Shown: positions 17,516 to 25,013 of the stretch, one piece after another
How positions within the stretch are numbered: the first letter of the stretch is position 1
How the letters are laid out: each line of letters opens with the position of its first letter
Assembly (NCBI RefSeq): GCF_017877055.1
Contig: NZ_JAGIPG010000003.1
Coordinates: 124,001 to 188,000, forward strand
Direction of reading: 5' to 3'
Length of the DNA: 64,000 nucleotides
Source of the DNA: Neorhizobium galegae
Lineage (GTDB): Bacteria; Pseudomonadota; Alphaproteobacteria; Rhizobiales; Rhizobiaceae
Notes under the pieces: model-generated
Databases searched by the model: none
Seen by the model: the letters and a program-made list of their open reading frames with translations, nothing else
Told to the model about the DNA's origin: nothing
Translations under genes and position numbers: made by a program

Positions 17516-18409
17516 TTGGCCAATCCAACCATCATAAGCTGCGCCGTCACAGGCAATATCACGACAGTCGATCAGACGCCCTATCTGCCGGTCACTCCGG
17601 AGCAGATCGCTGCTGCCTGCATCGATGCTGCACGGGCAGGCGCCGCGATCGTTCATATCCATGTGAGGCATCCGGACGGCAGGCCAAGCATGGAGTTGCA
17701 GCACTATCGCGAGGTTGTCGAGCGCCTGCGGGCAGCTGACGAGGACGTGATCATCAACCTCACGACCGGGCCGGGCGGGCGTTTCGTCCCCAGCGAAGAC
17801 GAACCACGCATCGCGGCGCCCGGGACCACGCTGATGCGGCCGGAGCAGCGGGTCGAACATGTCGCTTCCTTGCGGCCCGAGATCTGCAGTCTCGATTTCA
17901 ACACGATGTATTCCGGCTCTTCGGTCGTCATCAATACGCCCCGCAATCTCGCGGCCATGGCGGACATCATCCGGAATGCGGGTGTACTGCCGGAGATCGA
18001 GGTATTCGATACGGGAGACATCCAGCTCGCCAATCAGTTCCTTCAGGAGGGCAGGCTGGCGGAGCCCGCGCTGTTTCAGATCGTCCTCGGAGTGCGTTAC
18101 GGGGCAATCGCCACGCCGGAAACGCTCATGTACATGAAGTCGCTTCTGCCGGCGGGCGCTCATTGGGCGGCCTTTGGCGTAGGGCGCTGGGAGTTTCCGA
18201 TGCTGGCGCAGGCCTGGCTTCTTGGCGGCCACGTTCGGGTCGGCCTGGAGGACAACATCTATCTGGAAAAAGGCGTCCTTGCCACGAGCAACACCGTGCT
18301 CGTGGAGAAGGCGGTGCGCATTTTAAGAGCGCTGGGAGGCACCATCGCGACCGCCGGCGAGGCGCGGGAGATTCTGGGGCTCAGGAAGCAGCTTCCGAAG
18401 CCGCGCTAG
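17516..18409 (+). CDS. BKACE family (DUF849) beta-keto acid cleavage enzyme
   Basis: TIM-barrel enzyme (297 aa) of the family that condenses a beta-keto acid with acetyl-CoA to give acetoacetate and a new CoA ester. Zn ligands are in VHIHVR. NLTTGPGGR, SLDFNTMYSG and the C-terminal GLEDNIYLEKG and SNTVLVEKAVRIL are all characteristic of the family. The start is a TTG at 17516 with GAGGAA upstream; no ATG or GTG fits the conserved N-terminus. It is divergent from the aldolase operon and 141 bp before the cupin gene. The beta-keto acid used here is not known. Confidence 0.9.
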   Translation: MANPTIISCAVTGNITTVDQTPYLPVTPEQIAAACIDAARAGAAIVHIHVRHPDGRPSMELQHYREVVERLRAADEDVIINLTTGPGGRFVPSEDEPRIAAPGTTLMRPEQRVEHVASLRPEICSLDFNTMYSGSSVVINTPRNLAAMADIIRNAGVLPEIEVFDTGDIQLANQFLQEGRLAEPALFQIVLGVRYGAIATPETLMYMKSLLPAGAHWAAFGVGRWEFPMLAQAWLLGGHVRVGLEDNIYLEKGVLATSNTVLVEKAVRILRALGGTIATAGEAREILGLRKQLPKPR

Positions 18410-18550
18410 ATCCTGTCGGTGGTGCATGTCGCTCGGCCGGTTTCCCGGGAACGCGCGGCTCAGCCCTGCCTCAAGACAATCCGGTTCCCTGGCGCAAGCC
18501 AGGCGATTTCGACGACGGCCAACAATTCTGGCAGAAAAGCGGAGATGCCA

Positions 18551-19462
18551 ATGTACGTTCAAAGTGATCCACGATCCAATCTGTCCAATGCTGCAAAACC
18601 TAACGGCACGAAGGTGCACGACAGCTATTTCGGCTCGCAGCTTGCCCTATTCTACGAAACCGTGCCCCAGATCGCCGACGCCAACGGCGACACGTGGATC
18701 AGTCGTGGACAGAACTTCGTCGTCGCATACAGCAACGCCAAAGAAGGCGGCCTCTTCTCACGGCGGTCGCAGCCCGACGAATATGCCTTGATAATTCCCG
18801 ACAAGGAGACTTCGGTCGAAATCACGACCGCAGAGGGAACCGCCGTTGTTCCGGGATATTCCATCGCTTTCGTGCCGCCGGGCGATAGCTCTATCCGGGT
18901 ATCGACGGGCGGCAGCATCGTGCGCCTTTTTACACCGAAGTCCGAGGACCTCGCTAGCATCGCCTCGAACGCGGATGCCTTCCTTGGGGCGCATCCCAAT
19001 GTCCCCCCCTTCGAAGCCTGGCCGGAGCCGCCCGGCGGGCTGAAGTTGAAGTGGTACACGCTGGAGGTTCCGGACGATCCGTCCCGGTTCGGGCGGATCT
19101 ACCGTTGCACGACATTCATGATCAACTACCTGTCGCCGCGCATCGGGCCTCGCGAGCGGGACAAGGTGTCCCCGCACCATCACGACGATTTCGAGCAATG
19201 CTCGCTGGCGTTAAGCGGTTCCTTTACGCACCATCTGCGCTGGCCCTGGACCACGAACATGAACATCTGGCGGGAGGACGAGCATCTCTACTGCGAATCG
19301 CCGTCAATCTGCGTTATCCCGCCGCCCTCGATCCACACGACAACCGCTGAATCGGCCGGCGTAAATCAACTGGTGGACATCTTCGCGCCGCCGCGGATGG
19401 ATTTTTCGCAAAAGCCGGGCTGGGTCCTCAATGCAGACGATTACCCGATGCCGCAGGTCTGA
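18551..19462 (+). CDS. Cupin-domain protein of unknown function
   Basis: A 303-aa protein that looks bicupin-like. The C-terminal half has a metal-binding cupin motif, SPHHHDDFEQCSLALSGSF, followed by a second strand VIPPPSIHTT. The N-terminal half has a YALIIPDKETSVEI...VPPGDSS pattern without obvious metal ligands. ATG 18551 has GGAG seven bases upstream; ATG 18545 is also possible. It probably shares transcription with the BKACE gene. A dioxygenase, isomerase or decarboxylase acting in the pathway is plausible, but I cannot assign a reaction. Confidence 0.75.
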   Translation: MYVQSDPRSNLSNAAKPNGTKVHDSYFGSQLALFYETVPQIADANGDTWISRGQNFVVAYSNAKEGGLFSRRSQPDEYALIIPDKETSVEITTAEGTAVVPGYSIAFVPPGDSSIRVSTGGSIVRLFTPKSEDLASIASNADAFLGAHPNVPPFEAWPEPPGGLKLKWYTLEVPDDPSRFGRIYRCTTFMINYLSPRIGPRERDKVSPHHHDDFEQCSLALSGSFTHHLRWPWTTNMNIWREDEHLYCESPSICVIPPPSIHTTTAESAGVNQLVDIFAPPRMDFSQKPGWVLNADDYPMPQV

Positions 19463-19510
19463 CGACCGATCGGCTCGCCGTCGGCCCCGGATCTCAGGTG
19501 TCGGCGGCGG

Positions 19511-20515
19511 TTATGGAACGGTGTGGGCAAGCGCCGGGTCGACGGCAAGGACAACTTTGCCGATCTGGCGGTTTTCGTCCAGGATGCGATGAGCCTCCCG
19601 CACTTGCCCGAACGGGACGACCTGATGGATGCGGGTGACAATGCGGCCATCCTCGAGCAGCGGCCAAACGTGATCGACCAGGTCTTTTGCAAGCCGCCCC
19701 TTGTAGGAGGGTGGCCTTGGTCTCAGCGTCGATCCGGCAATCGTCAGTCGTCGGCGAACCAGTGTGCGGATGTTCACCTGCGCCATGCTGCCTTGATGGC
19801 TGGCGATGAAGACCAGCCGGCCGTCGTCCTTCAGGAGGTCTATCTGGCGCTGCGTCTGATCTCCGGCTTGCCCGTCCAGGATGACATCGACCCCTTCGCC
19901 GCCGGTCAGGTCGCGGATGTGTTCATCCCAGGCATCGCGATAGTCGACCGCGGCTTGCGCGCCAACGATCCTGCAGACCGCTCGCTTCTTGGCGGTGCCG
20001 GCGGTCGCAAAGACGGTTGCGCCTCGAAGCCGCGTGGCGATCTGGATGCCGGCCATTCCGACCCCGCTGGTGCCGCCCTGGATCAACAGGGTCTCCCCAT
20101 ATTCCAGCCGCGCCAGCCAGATCAGGTTGTTCCAGGCCGTGAAGAAGACTTCCGGAAGCGAAGCAGCCTCGATAAAGCTCAGGCCTTTCGGGATCGGCAT
20201 GCATTGCACGGCCGGCGCCACGCAGAACTCAGCGTAACCGCCGCCGTTGACGAGGGCGCAGACCAGGTCTCCTGCCCGAAGCCCCTCAACGCCTTCACCG
20301 GCGTCATCGATGACCCCGGCAACGTCGAGACCTGGAATTTCGGATGCGCCTGGCGGCGGTGGATAGAGACCGCGCCGCTGCTGGACATCCGGCCGATTGA
20401 CCCCGGCTGCGACGACACGGATCAGCACTTCTCCGGCCTGCGGCCGCGGCCGCGGGCGTTCAACGATCCGCAGAACTTCAGGCCCGCCCGGACGTTCGAT
20501 CTCGATGACTTGCAT
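19511..20515 (-). CDS. NAD(P)H quinone oxidoreductase/enoyl reductase, zinc-free MDR family
   Basis: Medium-chain reductase (334 aa) of the quinone oxidoreductase/PIG3 group. N-terminal GroES-like domain with RPDVQQRRGLYPPPPGAS and the Rossmann motif GGTSGVGMAGIQIA. The conserved LPEVFFTAWNNL segment is characteristic, and the structural-zinc cysteines are absent. These NADPH-dependent enzymes reduce quinones or alpha,beta-unsaturated carbonyls. It lies 26 bp after the DUF6282 gene in the same operon and converges on the cupin gene. Confidence 0.9.
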   Translation of the reverse strand: MQVIEIERPGGPEVLRIVERPRPRPQAGEVLIRVVAAGVNRPDVQQRRGLYPPPPGASEIPGLDVAGVIDDAGEGVEGLRAGDLVCALVNGGGYAEFCVAPAVQCMPIPKGLSFIEAASLPEVFFTAWNNLIWLARLEYGETLLIQGGTSGVGMAGIQIATRLRGATVFATAGTAKKRAVCRIVGAQAAVDYRDAWDEHIRDLTGGEGVDVILDGQAGDQTQRQIDLLKDDGRLVFIASHQGSMAQVNIRTLVRRRLTIAGSTLRPRPPSYKGRLAKDLVDHVWPLLEDGRIVTRIHQVVPFGQVREAHRILDENRQIGKVVLAVDPALAHTVP

Positions 20516-20541
20516 GTGGCTGGGTCAGCGGAATGGAGTGG

Positions 20542-21489
20542 TCATGTCGGCAATCCCACCAGCTTGGCTGGATTGTCTGCAACCATGGTCCGCACCTCCG
20601 TTTCGTTGAAACCCAGTGCCAGGCAGAGCTTGATGGCCTGGCGCATGCCTTCCACCGGTGTGGGATTGTCGACCTGCCCGAGATCCGAGCCGATCGAGGA
20701 ATGCGCGACGCCTGCGGCAAGGATGTGTTCCTTGAATTCCTCCGGCGTATAGGTGTTGAAGCGGGAATCGACATACAGGCCGGCGGACTGTTCGATGAGG
20801 GCGCCCAACTGAGCCAGTTCGCGAACGTCGTCGGGGGTGAAATGGAGGCCGTACATCGGATGGTTGACGAGCAGGCGCTTGACACCCCGGGCACGCGCTT
20901 CATCGAAGAGCTTCCAGATTTCCCAGACATGCAGATGTCCTGAGGACAGGATGGCATCGAATTCCGCGATCATATCGAGAATCTGCTTCACCTCGTCCAA
21001 AATGTTCCCATAGGCATCGAGAGGTGTCAGCGCCGGCGAATGTCTAAGCTGGACATTTGAAGCAAGCCGCGTCTTGCGGTGTGCGCTGCGGATGTGATTG
21101 GCTGCCTGTGCGGTTGGCATCCAGATCAGCTTTGCGCCCATTTTCAGCTGGGCGTCGACGACGAACGGGTTCAATCCGCCAGTCGAATTGTTGAGCACGA
21201 GGCCGCTGAACATCGACAGGCCGCGGTCTCCGAACAGCCTCTCCATCATCGGGATCACTGGCGCGACCGAATAATGATGGTCCTTGAACAGAAGCCCGCG
21301 CATGCCCGCCGCCGCCGCCTCTTCGGCGGCCTCCATGTGGTCGAGCTGCCGGGGCATCGTCGAAGGACCGGAGTGAACGTGAAGATCAACCGCGCCACGC
21401 AGCAAAGTGCTGGCCAGCTCATCGTCAATACCGGCGATAAGCCTTCTGACTTCCTGTCTATTGCGGTTCACATCGTCTGCCGAAGCCAT
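20542..21489 (-). CDS. DUF6282 family protein (amidohydrolase-like TIM barrel)
   Basis: 315-aa protein with an N-terminal DLHVHSGPS metal-binding motif typical of amidohydrolase/PHP-like enzymes. Later putative ligands are in FKDHHYSV, SSGHLHVWE and NHPMYG. The pattern matches the uncharacterised DUF6282 family. Members often neighbour transporters and catabolic genes; the reaction is unknown, with hydrolysis of a lactone or amide a reasonable guess from the fold. It is the first gene of a two-gene operon divergent from the IclR regulator, with GGAG just before the start. Confidence 0.8.
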   Translation of the reverse strand: MASADDVNRNRQEVRRLIAGIDDELASTLLRGAVDLHVHSGPSTMPRQLDHMEAAEEAAAAGMRGLLFKDHHYSVAPVIPMMERLFGDRGLSMFSGLVLNNSTGGLNPFVVDAQLKMGAKLIWMPTAQAANHIRSAHRKTRLASNVQLRHSPALTPLDAYGNILDEVKQILDMIAEFDAILSSGHLHVWEIWKLFDEARARGVKRLLVNHPMYGLHFTPDDVRELAQLGALIEQSAGLYVDSRFNTYTPEEFKEHILAAGVAHSSIGSDLGQVDNPTPVEGMRQAIKLCLALGFNETEVRTMVADNPAKLVGLPT

Positions 21490-21526
21490 GGCAATCTCCT
21501 ACTTACGTCTTGAACCTCCCTAAAGC

Positions 21527-21554
21527 TTGACTCCAGATCGCGACAACTTATCAT
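21527..21554 (+). promoter_or_regulatory. Sigma-70 promoter of the IclR regulator gene
   Basis: TTGACT (21527-21532) and TATCAT (21549-21554) with a 16-bp spacer, each matching the sigma-70 consensus at five of six positions. Transcription would begin near 21561, at the edge of the candidate operator. Confidence 0.6.
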
Positions 21555-21561
21555 CCCCGGC

Positions 21562-21578
21562 ATTTCGCTAGTCGAAAC
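21562..21578. promoter_or_regulatory. Candidate operator copy 3, (A/G)TTTC-N7-GAAAC
   Basis: ATTTC-N7-GAAAC immediately downstream of the predicted -10 of the IclR gene. Binding here would block the regulator's own transcription. Its arms equal those of the site at 17396-17412, tying the two divergent control regions together. Confidence 0.5.
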
Positions 21579-21608
21579 AGCCATCTAGATTCTACGGGAG
21601 GAGGATCC

Positions 21609-22391
21609 ATGGGCATTCGAGCAATCGAACGCGCGATGAATGTTCTGCAAGAGCTGAACCTTCACCCAATCAATACAATTGCCCAACTGCATGCCCGGAC
21701 AAAGCTTCCGAAACCTACTCTCGTGCGCATCCTCCGCACGCTGGAGGAAGCCGGATATGTGGAAAACGATACACGCCAAGGCGGCTATCAGGTCAGCGGA
21801 CTGGTGACGTCCTTGAGTTCAGGCTTTCACAAGGGGCCGCTGGTCGTGGAAGCAGGGCGCGCCTGGGCCATCGCAATGACCCGCAAACACAAATGGCCGA
21901 TAGCGATTGCCCTGCCGGACTACGACGGGATGGTGGTGCGCTTCAGCACGGTGCCGGACAGCTTTATTTCGCCGTTTCACAGCACGGTCAACAAGCGTCT
22001 CAGTCTGCTGACGCGCGGACTGGGCTTGGCTTACCTGGCCTTCCTCGACAAGGATGAATTCGACCTGATCATCGACGTGCTGAAGAGATCGGATGATCCG
22101 GAGAACGCGCTCAGTCATCATCCGGCCGAACTGAAGCGGGTTGTCAACAAGGTCCATCGAGACGGCTATGCCACCCGGTCGTCTCTCGTGGAGCCAAAGA
22201 ACTCCAATACCATCGGCGTTCCCATCATCGGCCAGGGCGGGCGGGTCCTTGCGAGCATAGGGCTCACCTACTTCACCTCGGCCTTCAGTTCGGAGCGGGA
22301 GGCTTGCGAACGCTACGCACCGATCCTGCAGTCGGCAGCGGCTGCGATCTCGGAAGATCTGGACCGCCTATCCAACAGTTTTGCCATCTGA
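21609..22391 (+). CDS. IclR family transcriptional regulator
   Basis: 260 aa with an N-terminal winged HTH (AIERAMNVLQELN...TKLPKPTLVRILRTLEEAGYV) and a C-terminal effector-binding GAF-like domain (residues about 80-255; STVNKRLSLLTRGLGLAYLA, IGVPIIGQGGRVLASIGLTYF). GGGAGGAGG precedes the ATG. It is divergent from the DUF6282 operon and ends the catabolic block. Local regulator of the whole block is the simplest hypothesis, because its own promoter and the aldolase/BKACE region share one motif. Confidence 0.92.
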   Translation: MGIRAIERAMNVLQELNLHPINTIAQLHARTKLPKPTLVRILRTLEEAGYVENDTRQGGYQVSGLVTSLSSGFHKGPLVVEAGRAWAIAMTRKHKWPIAIALPDYDGMVVRFSTVPDSFISPFHSTVNKRLSLLTRGLGLAYLAFLDKDEFDLIIDVLKRSDDPENALSHHPAELKRVVNKVHRDGYATRSSLVEPKNSNTIGVPIIGQGGRVLASIGLTYFTSAFSSEREACERYAPILQSAAAAISEDLDRLSNSFAI

Positions 22392-22500
22392 TCCGTCACG
22401 GTCGTCTGCCGGCCCCAGATCATCGATTGTTGGGCCTCGGGGAAGTCGTCTCGTCTCGGCCGAACGCCTCACCAGGATCTGATGCCGATTTGCGGCCAAA

Positions 22501-23175
22501 TCACCGGATACGGCCACTTTTCAAGACGTGTTCGGTGCCGTTGCGGACATGCCGCGTCAGTATGTCCCGCGCCCCTGCGACATCCCGTTTCATGGCAAGC
22601 TCGAATAGTCGCCGGTGGTCGTCCACCACCGGCTTGCCGCGAAAACTTTCGGCCAGCAGATGGTAGCGCAGGAAGCGGTCGAAGACGGATGAGAGCGTCG
22701 CCATCAGCGTCTCGGAATTGCAAGCCGACACGAGAGCCTGATGAAATTCCCAATCGTAACGTACCCAGTCGACCGTGCGTGAGGCATCGCCTTCGAGAAG
22801 CTGACGCTCGATCGCCGAAAGCTTGTGATGCGCCGCGACGATCCGCGCTTCCCAATCGAGATCTCCTGCTGCGAAGGAGAGATCGATCGCATGGCTTTCG
22901 AGCAAGATACGAAGATCCGCCAGTTCCAGGAGTTCCTGCCGGGACGCCGGGCTCACCTCGAATCCACGCTGCCCTTCGGCGATAACGAGGTTCTCTGTGG
23001 TGAGCCGGCTCAATATTTCCCTGAGCGTCGAGACGCTGACGGAATAACGCTCCTTGGTCTGCTCGAGCCTGATTTTGGAACCAGGGGGCAGTGCGCCGGA
23101 AATGATATCCTGGCGTATCCGCCGAAACACGGTCTCGCCGATCGTCTCTGCTGCCTCTTTTTCTGATTTCAGCAT
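22501..23175 (-). CDS. GntR family transcriptional regulator, FadR/FCD subfamily
   Basis: 224-aa regulator with an N-terminal winged HTH (VFRRIRQDIISGALPPGSKI...SVSTLREILSRLTTENLV) and an all-alpha FCD ligand domain (residues about 90-215; LRILLESHAIDL, WEFHQALVSACNSETL, DDHRRLFELAMKRD). The FCD aspartate and histidines that bind metal are present. Start ATG 23175 follows GGGGGGAA. It is divergent from the TRAP operon, and both promoters overlap a single palindrome, so it probably represses both until it binds the transported acid. Confidence 0.92.
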   Translation of the reverse strand: MLKSEKEAAETIGETVFRRIRQDIISGALPPGSKIRLEQTKERYSVSVSTLREILSRLTTENLVIAEGQRGFEVSPASRQELLELADLRILLESHAIDLSFAAGDLDWEARIVAAHHKLSAIERQLLEGDASRTVDWVRYDWEFHQALVSACNSETLMATLSSVFDRFLRYHLLAESFRGKPVVDDHRRLFELAMKRDVAGARDILTRHVRNGTEHVLKSGRIR

Positions 23176-23295
23176 GTTCCCCCCTTTGGGATTCTCGTAT
23201 ATAGCTGATGGAATAGAAAATACAGGGTAGAATTCCGGTAACATGATGTTTTTGGTCTTCTGTATGAAAGCGGGAGAAGTCAGACAAAGACAGAA

Positions 23296-23323
23296 TTGAC
23301 TTATACGAACTATTTCGTACAAT
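23296..23323 (+). promoter_or_regulatory. Promoter of the TRAP transporter operon
   Basis: TTGACT (23296-23301) and TACAAT (23318-23323), 16-bp spacer, five of six matches in each hexamer. The -10 and most of the spacer lie inside the palindrome at 23301-23322. Confidence 0.65.
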
Positions 23324-23327
23324 ACAA
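23300..23327 (-). promoter_or_regulatory. Promoter of the GntR regulator gene, overlapping the TRAP promoter
   Basis: On the minus strand TTGTAT (23327-23322) and TATAAG (23305-23300) are 16 bp apart. The two promoters lie face to face over the same bases, so both polymerases compete and a single repressor could block both. The leader of the regulator mRNA would be about 120 nt. Confidence 0.5.
23301..23322. promoter_or_regulatory. Operator palindrome for the GntR regulator
   Basis: Arms TTATACGAA and TTCGTACAA, separated by 4 bases, are inverted repeats with one mismatch over 9 bp. It sits exactly between the -35 and -10 elements of both divergent promoters. FadR-subfamily regulators commonly bind such short palindromes. 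Confidence 0.65.
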
Positions 23328-23412
23328 AGATAGGGCATTCTCGGGAGGAATGCCGCACAAGGGAGGCTTCGTCGCAGGTAGGCGGCGCGCCGTGAGGAGG
23401 AGGAACCAGCCC

Positions 23413-24396
23413 ATGACATTCGATTTGACTCGCCGACACTTTCTCGGCGCCACATTGGCAACTGCCGCCCTGTCCGTGCCTGCGCTGGCACAGGACAAGC
23501 CGGTCCTGAAATTTTCCGCGGTATTTTCCGAGCAGGATATCCGCGCCCAGATGACCAAGATGTTCGCCGAGGCTATCGCCGGCTCGTACAAGCTGGAGCC
23601 TTATTACGGCGGCAACCTCTTCAAACAGGGCACCGAACTCGTCGCCATCCAGCGCGGCAATCTGCAGATGGGCAATATCGCTCCGCAGGATATTTCCAAC
23701 CAGATCCCGGAATGGTCGGTGCTCACTTCGGCCTATCTGTTCCGCGATGCGCAGCATGTGACCAAGTTCTTCCAGAGCGAGGTCGGCGCCGAATTCAAGA
23801 AGATGGCCGACGAAAAACTCGGCGTTCATATTCTCGGTCCCACCTATTTCGGCGCCCGGCAGATCGGTTTGAAGCCGAACAAGAAGATCACCACGCCCGC
23901 AGACATGGCCGGCATCAAGCTGCGCATGCCGGGTGGCGACGCATGGCAGTTCCTCGGCGCTTCGTTGGGAGCCAATCCCACGCCGATGGCCTATGCGGAA
24001 GTCTATACCGGACTGCAGACCGGCGCGATCGACGGCCAGGACAATCCGCTGCCGAACGTCAAGAACATGAAGTTCTATGAAGTCATGTCGCAGATCGTCA
24101 TGACCTCGCACCTCATCGGCTACGACCTGCTCACCATTTCCAGCAAGATCTGGAAGGGCATGAGCGCCGATCAGCAGAAGGCGTTCCAGGCCGCTGCCGA
24201 CAAGGCCATGAAGTGGAGCGAGGACCAGCATCTCGCGCAGGAGAAAACGCTGGTCGACGAATTCAAGAAAGCCGGCCTCAATATTTACGAGCCGGACATC
24301 GCCGCCTTCCGCAAATTTGCGCAGGAGAAGTACCTGGCGTCCGATCTTGCCAAGTCCTGGCCAAAGGGCGTCCTCGAAAAGGTCGCAGCCATCTGA
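23413..24396 (+). CDS. TRAP transporter substrate-binding protein, DctP family
   Basis: Periplasmic receptor (327 aa). The signal peptide contains twin arginines (LTRRHFLGATLATAAL) and ends at ALAQ. The mature part has the DctP hallmarks GIKLRMPGGDAWQFLGASLG and TGLQTGAIDGQDNPLPNV, including the arginine (KLRMP) that pairs with the ligand carboxylate, so the ligand is an organic acid. ATG 23413 follows GAGGAGGAA; longer frames upstream overlap the promoter region and were rejected. Confidence 0.94.
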   Translation: MTFDLTRRHFLGATLATAALSVPALAQDKPVLKFSAVFSEQDIRAQMTKMFAEAIAGSYKLEPYYGGNLFKQGTELVAIQRGNLQMGNIAPQDISNQIPEWSVLTSAYLFRDAQHVTKFFQSEVGAEFKKMADEKLGVHILGPTYFGARQIGLKPNKKITTPADMAGIKLRMPGGDAWQFLGASLGANPTPMAYAEVYTGLQTGAIDGQDNPLPNVKNMKFYEVMSQIVMTSHLIGYDLLTISSKIWKGMSADQQKAFQAAADKAMKWSEDQHLAQEKTLVDEFKKAGLNIYEPDIAAFRKFAQEKYLASDLAKSWPKGVLEKVAAI

Positions 24397-24401
24397 AATG
24401 A

Positions 24402-24419
24402 CCCGCCTATACGGGCGGG
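24402..24419 (+). other. Hairpin between dctP- and dctQ-type genes
   Basis: CCCGCC and GGCGGG arms with a 6-base loop, 5 bp after the binding-protein stop and without a T-run. Such hairpins often protect the upstream mRNA and so raise binding-protein levels over those of the permeases. Confidence 0.45.
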
Positions 24420-24494
24420 CTCCTTGCAAATGCGGCGGCAGGCCGGAGCGGTGAAACGCCCGGCCTGGTGGCTGAGCCTCCGGGGGAGGGGTAT

Positions 24495-25013
24495 ATGAAT
24501 TCGAAACTTATCGCTGCCGGCGGCTGGCTGCGGCGCCGCGCCGAAAATCTCCTGGCGCTGATGCTGCTCGGGATGTTTGTCGCCTTCGTCCTGCAGATCG
24601 TCTTCCGCTACCTCCTGAACCTGTCGGTCGGCTGGACCAACGAGATCAGCGTCGTGCTGTGGATCTGGATCGTGCTCTTCGGCGCCGCCTTCGTGGTGCG
24701 GGAGGTGGAAGAAATCCGCTTCGACTTCTTCTGGGCCGGCGCCGGCGACAAGGCGCGGCGGGTGATGCAGACCATCTGCGCCATCGCGCTCGTCGTCCTG
24801 TTCGGCATCTCCCTGCCGGCGGTGATCGACTATGTGACCTTCATGAAGGTGGAAAGTACCGCCTATCTGAAAATCCGCTTCGACTACCTCTATTCCATCT
24901 ACATCGTCTTCGCGGTCGCGATGATCGTGCGTTATATCTGGCTCGGCGTGCTCGCGGTTCGCGGCAGGGCGCCTGAAGCCTTTGATCCCACCAAGGCGGG
25001 CTCGGGCGTATGA
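24495..25013 (+). CDS. TRAP transporter small permease, DctQ family
   Basis: 172-aa protein with four predicted membrane helices. NLSVGWTNEISVVLWIWIVLFG and REVEEIRFDFFW are the usual DctQ segments. GGGGGAGGGG precedes ATG 24495. The stop overlaps the DctM start (ATGA). Confidence 0.92.
   Translation: MNSKLIAAGGWLRRRAENLLALMLLGMFVAFVLQIVFRYLLNLSVGWTNEISVVLWIWIVLFGAAFVVREVEEIRFDFFWAGAGDKARRVMQTICAIALVVLFGISLPAVIDYVTFMKVESTAYLKIRFDYLYSIYIVFAVAMIVRYIWLGVLAVRGRAPEAFDPTKAGSGV

Noticed and set aside
22501-24429. 642-codon open frame on the minus strand running through the GntR gene and antisense to the TRAP binding protein
   Set aside because: Only the part after ATG 23175 has GntR features and a ribosome site. 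The rest is antisense shadow and crosses the promoter region.
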